This document shows positions 58,201 through 64,000 of a DNA stretch of 64,000 nucleotides, in pieces. The notes beneath the pieces are model-generated. The model made no database searches. It saw only the letters and a program-made list of their open reading frames with translations, and was not told the origin of the DNA. The position numbers and the translations under genes were made by a program. Source of the DNA: Malaya genurostris (lineage: Eukaryota; Arthropoda; Insecta; Diptera; Culicidae); NCBI RefSeq assembly GCF_030247185.1, contig NC_080572.1, positions 171,870,975 through 171,934,974 on the forward strand. Direction: 5' to 3'. Within the stretch, counting starts at the first letter, position 1. Each line of letters begins with the position of its first letter.

Positions 58201-58779
58201 GATCGCACTATGAGAAAAAGTTTTAGATCATCAGCGTATATGAGTTTGCATCCAGGCGGGAACGCATAAGTGGTATCGTTGAAAAACTAGGAAAAGAGTA
58301 AGGAACCGAAATTATTTCTTCGAGGTACTGAATGATTCAACATTCCACTGCTTTACTGGTAGAGAGCAAAGCTAAAAAAAGTTATTTTCATTGACTCAAA
58401 ATATACGAAAATGACAGAAAATAAATGTCACTTTCAAAAATGTGTTTTTTTTTTCATTTGTCCTTTCAGTCATTTTCGGTTTTCAGTGGAAACCCCATAG
58501 TATGCAGTGTTGATATTCAACCGACGCTTTTCGATTTGACATTTACCTGTTGTTGTTCGAATTTGTAGTAGTTTTGGTTTCCAAAGAGCTTCTGGGGTGT
58601 AATTTCTTCGATTTATCATATTTTATACACTCTTTATAGCCTAACGTCACAGATTCTCAATATATCGATGAAATAATGAGAAATGGATCCCCCTGCAGAC
58701 GTTAGTTTGATTTCGTCTTGTCATAGAGGAACGAGTGCTTTAACAGTGATACACTCTATTTTTGTAATGAGATATGAAA
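55261..58779. other. AT-rich region without recognised genes
   Basis: Holds the palindrome GACTCGCAGTGAGTC near 56290 and a TGATGAGTCGAAGTCGAAAC copy at 56797 (motif also at 2030 and 52490). ORFs of 75-85 codons (56297, 56853, 57718) show no domain I can name. Confidence 0.35.
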
Positions 58780-59445
58780 ATGCTGTGCGATGTTTGAGGT
58801 GGTTCTGAAATTCAAGATGGCGACTTCCGTTTTTTTATATTCCTTAAAAACCCCTACACTAGGGGTATTTTCGAAAAGTATTTGATGTGGTGCCATAATG
58901 ACGATGTTTGTGATCGTTCTGAATCCAAGATGATCACTTCCGGTCTATTGATACTCTTTGAAAATACTCACAATATGAATATGTTTTTAGCATAGATTTA
59001 GTGTATTGTTACCAAAAAAAGAAAGATGTTTGTGATCGTTTTGAAATCTAATTCTTTCCGGAAATACCCATATTGTAGGGGTTTTCAACGAATATCAAGA
59101 AACCGGAAGTCGCCATCTTGAATTTCATAACCACCTCAAACATCCTTTTCCGACATCTGCTCATCAATCCCGTTCCGAAAATACCCACATTGTGGGGGAT
59201 TTAAAGGAATATCAAGGAACCGGAAATCGCCATCTTGAATTTCAGAACCACAAACATCATTTTCCGGAATCTATTCTTAAAATCCGTTCCAAAAATACCC
59301 ATATTGTAGTAGTTTCCATGGAATATATCTTTTTACGAAGTAGGTTCGTAAAAAAGTTTACGTTATTTGGGATTGGATTCGTAAAAAGAGTTACGTAAAA
59401 AGAGGTAACGTATAAAAAGTGTTCGTAAATGGAGGTTTGGGTGTA
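58780..59445. mobile_element. Satellite-armed TIR element, left-truncated copy
   Basis: Forward satellite-like monomers (CGATGTTTGAGGTGGTTCTG) switch at about 59060 to inverted ones (AAACCGGAAGTCGCCATCTT). It then ends with the TTTACG-rich terminus and GGAGGTTTGGGTGTA at 59445. This is the same end as the left end of the 10-kb element. The opposite terminus is missing. Confidence 0.7.
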
Positions 59446-59975
59446 TCTGCCGTTGTTATTCGAAAACCGGGAACCAGGATAGTCAGAATAGTTTTTTTTG
59501 GCCGCCTGCTGGTAATGGCTACCGATTGGAATACTTTCGAGACCAATTTGGAAAACTTTTTACTTTTTTCGTTTCGACTCTTCAAGTGACTGTAAACAAT
59601 TTTTATCACACTTTGCCCTATCATTCCGGAACCGAAAGTCGGATCCGGATGAAAGTTTACTAGCATTTTTATGATTGCAATTTATTTCCTTCCTCTATTC
59701 TGAGAATTTGGTTCATTTTGCGAATTATTTGAACTTTTATTTAAAATTTGACTGTCGGGTATTTAATTTTTTCTAAAACTGCTGCCCATTTCAAAGTTTG
59801 ACGGATGGAAAGTTGTTTGGGTCTATTTTGCTCTGAAAGTAAAGTAATAGCAAGTAGTGTAAAACTTGCAATTCAGCGAAAGTAAAAAGAACTTCGAGAT
59901 AAACTTACTTCATTTTACCAAGTATTTAAACTTTTTGTTAGGGTATTTTCTTTGAGTGAAAGTATAAAAAGAAAT

Positions 59976-61079
59976 TACACCGAAACCTCCATTTACGAAC
60001 TAAACGGGGGTTCGTAAAAAGAGGTAGTTCGTAAAAAAAGTTTACGTTATTTGGGATTTGATTCGTAAAAAAAGTTTTGTGTAATGAATGTGGAAACCGC
60101 CCATCATATGGCTATTTTCGAAACGGATGTGAAAAGTAAGGACAAGAAAATGAATTTTGCGCTCGTTTCAAAATCCAAGATGGCGGCTTCCGGCTTATTG
60201 ATATTGCTTACAACTTCTAACAATATGGGTATTTTCGGAAAGGGATTGATAAGCAGATGTCGGAAAACGATGTTTGAGGTGGTTCTGAAATTCAAGATTG
60301 CGACTTCCGGTTTCTTGATATTTCTTGAAAACCCTTACAATGTTTGTATTTTTGGAACGGGATTGATAAGCAGAGATCGGAAAACGATGTAGGAGTTGGT
60401 TCTGAAATTCAAGATTGCGACTTCCGGTTTTTGATATACCTTGAAAACCCTTATGAGTATTTTCGAAAAGGATTTGATGTGATGCCATAAAAACGATGTT
60501 TGTGATCGTTCTGAATCCAAGATGATCACTTCCGCTCTATTGATATTCTTTAAAAATACTCACAATATGGTTTTTTTTCAGAACAGATGTGGTGTGTAGG
60601 TACCAAAAATGAAAGATGTTTGTGATCGTTTTGAAATCTAATTCTTTCCAAAAATACCCATATTGTAAGGCTTTTCAAAGAATATCAAGAAACCGGAAGT
60701 CGCCATCTTGAATTTCAGAACCATCTCAAACATCGTTTTCCTACATGTACTCATCAATCCCGTTCCGAAAATTCTGACATTGTAAGGGTTTTTAAGGAAT
60801 ATTGACAATCCGAAAGTCGCCATCTTGGATTTCCGAACCACCTCAAACATCATTTTCCGGAATCTTTAAAGAGTAGAATCCCGTTTCAAAAATACACATA
60901 TTGTATTAGTTTCCATGGAATATAAATGAATCGGAAATCGCTTCCGATGTATGCCAAAACCCCTTTTTACAAAGTATGTTCGTAAAAAAATTTACATTAT
61001 TTGGGATTTGGTTCGTAAAAAGAGTTACGTAAAAAGAGGTAACGTATAAAAAGTGTTCCTAAACGGAGGTTTGGGTGTA
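59976..61079. mobile_element. Satellite-armed TIR element, compact complete copy
   Basis: The left end TACACCGAAACCTCC (59976) and the right end GGAGGTTTGGGTGTA (61079) enclose forward monomers (60100-60640) and inverted monomers (60650-60900). It is about 1.1 kb, nine times smaller than the 12431-22379 copy with the same two ends. This shows that the arms expand by tandem amplification. No ORF of note. Confidence 0.75.
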
Positions 61080-61314
61080 CACAGAAGCAATTTTTACTAA
61101 AGGTCTGAAATTCGAATTTAGTTGCAAGACTTTTTTCAGTGTTTCCAGCCCACTCGATTTAAAAAAAATCATTTAATGTCATGAGAATATCGTGATAATA
61201 GAGTATGTTTGAGAAAGTATGATCAATATTATACACAAATCCAACTGCAATGACAGAAAAAGACTTGGCCGTATTTAGATACAGAACGAATAATTCGACT
61301 CAAAATATAATAGC

Positions 61315-61370
61315 CAGTCAATGTTGAACAATCGTTCGCACCGCATGCGAATAGTTCCTGGCTCCGGGAA
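61315..61370 (+). repeat. Fragment related to the Juan-like LINE 5' end
   Basis: CAGTCAATGTTGAACAATCG and CGCACCGCATGCGAATAGTT correspond to the first ~50 bases of the LINE at 4621-9356 (read from 9356 on the minus strand). The match stops soon after TGGCTCC. It supports CAGTC as the element's 5' terminus. Confidence 0.6.
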
Positions 61371-61559
61371 AATATACGCAGAGAAAAAACCCTAGAAAGT
61401 ATTTTCAAACTCAGATTACAAATTTTGCTATGGTAGGATTATTTTTTCCACTCGCCGCCTCGTGCGCTGTCGTCGCCTGGCCACTAAACCACGCCCTCGT
61501 TCACGGTCCCTATAGAAAATTCGAAATTTACACCGTATTTTGAAAAATTTTGTCCGGGC

Positions 61560-62056
61560 CTGTATAAGTGTTATCTGTGGAACAAGCAACCAAATATGAT
61601 TTCAACCAGTTAGTGAAATCGATCGATGCACCAAGCCTATAACTTCCGCCAATAGAAGGGAATGATCTACACGATCAAATGCAGCTTGAAGGTTTGTGTG
61701 AACAATGTCAACCTGTAAACTGTCGTCCATGTTTTTGATACAAAGCAAGGTGAATTGAGTTAGTTGTTGATTTGTCTGAGATGAATCCATGACCTTTTGA
61801 TATTTAAGTCTTTGTTTCTCCGAGCAGTACGTCTACACAAAGAAAGTTATATCACGATAGTTGGCAATACTTCGTTTATCTCTTTTTTTTTGCAGACGGG
61901 AAACATAACTGATTTTTTCCAGAATGTGGGAAATACTGATTGTGATATCGATTGTTTTAAAATTCTTTTCGACGGTATGCACAAGATATTCGCACACTAT
62001 CAAAATACAACGGAAGGGATACCATCTGGTCCAGCTGGCATACTGACGAAACAATA
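61560..62056 (-). pseudogene. Decayed LINE reverse transcriptase fragment
   Basis: The minus strand read with frameshifts gives an AGPDGIPS-like motif (62040-62015), ILEKISYVSRLQKKRDK and SIANYRDI (about 61930-61850), then VDIVHTNLQAAFDRVDHSLL (61720-61660) and a RLGASIDFTNWLKSYL-like stretch. The order of motifs and the wording match the family at 10575-12345. Only part of the RT palm is present. Confidence 0.7.
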
Positions 62057-63683
62057 AAATTAGGAATTCATCACACAGATTGGCGAATTTCGAATGTTTT
62101 ATTTTGTATTGAGAATTTGACGCTTAACGTGAGATAACTGTCCCGAAAGCGTTATCTTGTTTTCCAGTAGATAGATCTTTTGAAATATTCATCAAGAATT
62201 GACGGATTGAATAATGGAAAATCGACAGGAATGTTAGTTGAATCAATAACTTTAGAAGTCCAAAATTAAATAATGCAATTTTGTGATAGATAGTTTCTTC
62301 GTGTAGGAGCATATTTGTTCAAAAGTGTAGATTGCTTTAAATATTCGGGCATTTAGCATCTTCTTGTCAAATTTTGTGAAGAGTGGAACCATATGTTACC
62401 CAGCGTGCACATTTGAACTATTTCTACATTTATATTCACTCACAGAATAATTATCTTATGTTATGTCTTATGTTATAAGTTGGTCTACAATTTTATAAGT
62501 GACGTGACCAACAGACCGCATTTTCCTGTATCCGCTCAATTTCTCTCGGAGATGCTAGGACCGACTTTGAAAACGTTAGGCTCATTTGGAACCACATTGT
62601 GATTATAGATCAGTTATAAATTGATTGTTTCAAAGTTCCGGAGTATCCTTTCAAAGGAGCAGGCTGAGATCGAAAAACAAAATAGAATGTGAATTCCAAT
62701 TCTGAGTGTTTATTACCTAAATTGAAAAGAGTGATGCCAAGATGGCAGAAACCAAGCAACAAATTTTTTTATTCGTATGAAACATAAGTTCTATTTAGTT
62801 TTGCTAAAAGTGGAGAATCGTAGTTCGAAATTTGAAAAGTTTTGAGTGAGAAATAAACTGTCAAGAGTTTTTGAAAGTTGGAGTGCTAAGAGATTTATTT
62901 TATTTATTTCATATAAAATGTGTAATGTAAAGACAATGTTTTATACCTACTGTGCAATTTTGTGTCTTAGAGGTTTCAAAGTGCATTTTTGTGTCTTAGA
63001 GGTTTCAAATCATGCCTCAGCTTTAAAGCTAAGTGAATAAAATTCGTGCCAGTCTGAGCTTAAACATTGCGTTTGTTTTGGGAATTTTAACTCAATGTCT
63101 AATATATAATGGAAGAATTTGAGCAATTTTGAACGAACAGTTTAAGGCTAAAATAGATTGTCACATTGTTACGATATGTCCTATCGAAGCAATTTTGAGT
63201 AATAGTTTCATGACTGCTTTGCATCATTCTCATGAACGTTTCATGAAAGGTTTTCTCTATGAATTTTTTATGTTTTATTTTTGTAGTAATTATTTTTGCC
63301 AAAACTAACAGTGAGATGATTGTTTTTCAAAGTTGGGACATTTTGGTTTAATGCTTATTTTCACTATTTAAATGAGATATTAATTGCTTTTTACTTTTTT
63401 ATTTATGACTTCTGGTCAGTCAGTAATTTTTACTTTTTTTTACTTTCGATATCAAACCAACTAGAGATTATGAGAGGAGAAAGAATATGAAATTTATAGA
63501 GTCAAAGTACTCAATTTGAAGGGATTCCATCAAACACAATATCGTCATTTTCTGTTTAAATAATGAAGATCATTTCTCTTTTTTGTAGAATTCTTAAAAG
63601 AAAAAGACACTCAATTTCCCGAGCTTCTCCTCTTCCGCAATAAAGTGCAATGGCTTTTAAAAAGTATGGTGTTGGAACGTTTT
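62057..63683. other. AT-rich region
   Basis: 62480-62640 carries worn landmarks of the large dispersed family (TATAAGTGACGTGACC, TCTCGGAGATG). A 27-bp direct repeat (TGTGTCTTAGAGGTTTCAAA) occurs at about 62960 and 62991. No gene supported. Confidence 0.4.
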
Positions 63684-64000
63684 GCTCAGAAGCCGGATCC
63701 AAACGTAATTAAGGAACCTTGTTTGGACTTTTCATATGAATCTGAGTTTGTAAAAAACGGTTGAGTCATCTCCGAGAAAATTAAGTGAAATTATTTGTCA
63801 CACGCGCATTTGCCGATCTCGACGAACTGATTCGAATGGTATATGGGTGGTATGTTCTTCCAGCATTTATTACTGTAAGTAGTTTAAATCAAAATAATCA
63901 TGGAATTACTTTCAACTTGAAAATGCTGCCATCATCTAATTTATATGTCATACTCGAACGATTATGTTGCCAAAACGAGCCGTGCTAAAATCGGTCCGAG
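63684..64000 (+). repeat. Second copy of the 39.9-40.2 kb repeat, cut by the window end
   Basis: Nearly collinear with 39888-40225: GGATCCAAACGTAATT, CATCTCCGAGAAAATT, GATCTCGACGAACTGA, TATGTTCTTCCAGCATTTAT and CGTGCTAAAAT are shared in order. It continues beyond the window. Confidence 0.8.

Noticed and set aside
1..64000. Endogenous viral sequences
   Set aside because: I looked for viral polymerase, glycoprotein or nucleoprotein-like ORFs and saw none; all RT signals belong to non-LTR elements, and no LTR pairs were found.

Overview
This window looks like a gene-poor, repeat-dominated stretch of an insect nuclear genome, most likely a mosquito or a close dipteran relative. The evidence is a full-length Juan/Jockey-type LINE with both ORFs open, an I-group LINE with an RNase H domain, several Tc1/mariner remnants, tRNA-derived short repeats, TA-flanked inverted-repeat elements and many AT-rich dispersed repeats. 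The taxon is inferred from the element types, not from a marker gene. No convincing host protein-coding gene was found. Two weak candidate exons are listed at low confidence.

Layout. 1-4.6 kb holds dispersed repeats, an unexplained 156-codon ORF and a mariner scrap. 4.62-9.36 kb (minus) is a Juan-like LINE with an oligo-A tail, a near-perfect 13-bp target-site duplication and overlapping ORF1/ORF2. 10.6-12.35 kb is an old, broken LINE reverse transcriptase. 12.43-22.38 kb is the most striking object: about 10 kb bounded by short terminal inverted repeats and TA, whose two inner arms are tandem satellite arrays in opposite orientation. The arrays have 108/117-bp monomers, organised as a 225-bp dimer on the left and a 117-bp unit with a 585-bp higher-order period on the right. 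It is interrupted by a 3.3-kb pogo-like long-TIR element (TA duplication, clean insertion) and, near its centre, by a 1.56-kb TIR element. Two smaller relatives lie at 58.8-61.1 kb. The architecture resembles Foldback transposons, whose arms are expandable tandem repeats.

22.4-35.6 kb has decayed Tc1/mariner coding sequence, a tRNA-like cloverleaf with an inverted half-copy, a tRNA-derived SINE, and a 1.1-kb TIR element carrying exon-like sequence with splice-like borders. 35.7-37.3 kb and 44.8-46.0 kb are two copies of one repeat with a TATA box and, in the second copy, a perfect match to the histone-mRNA 3' stem-loop consensus. The first copy is split by an internally deleted mariner (36.27-37.17 kb). 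37.3-42.3 kb has long hairpins and copies of a dispersed hairpin family. 45.98-51.78 kb (plus) is an I-group LINE with one ORF1 frameshift, a small endonuclease deletion and two in-frame stops in ORF2. 52-64 kb is mostly AT-rich sequence with dispersed repeats, another LINE fragment and a duplicate of the 39.9-40.2 kb repeat running off the window end.

How it works together: the only potentially self-sufficient machinery is the Juan-like LINE (RNA-binding ORF1, endonuclease/reverse transcriptase ORF2). All other mobile sequences here appear non-autonomous or dead. The order of nesting gives a relative insertion history: the satellite-armed element is older than the pogo-like element inside it; the histone-like repeat is older than the mariner inside it.
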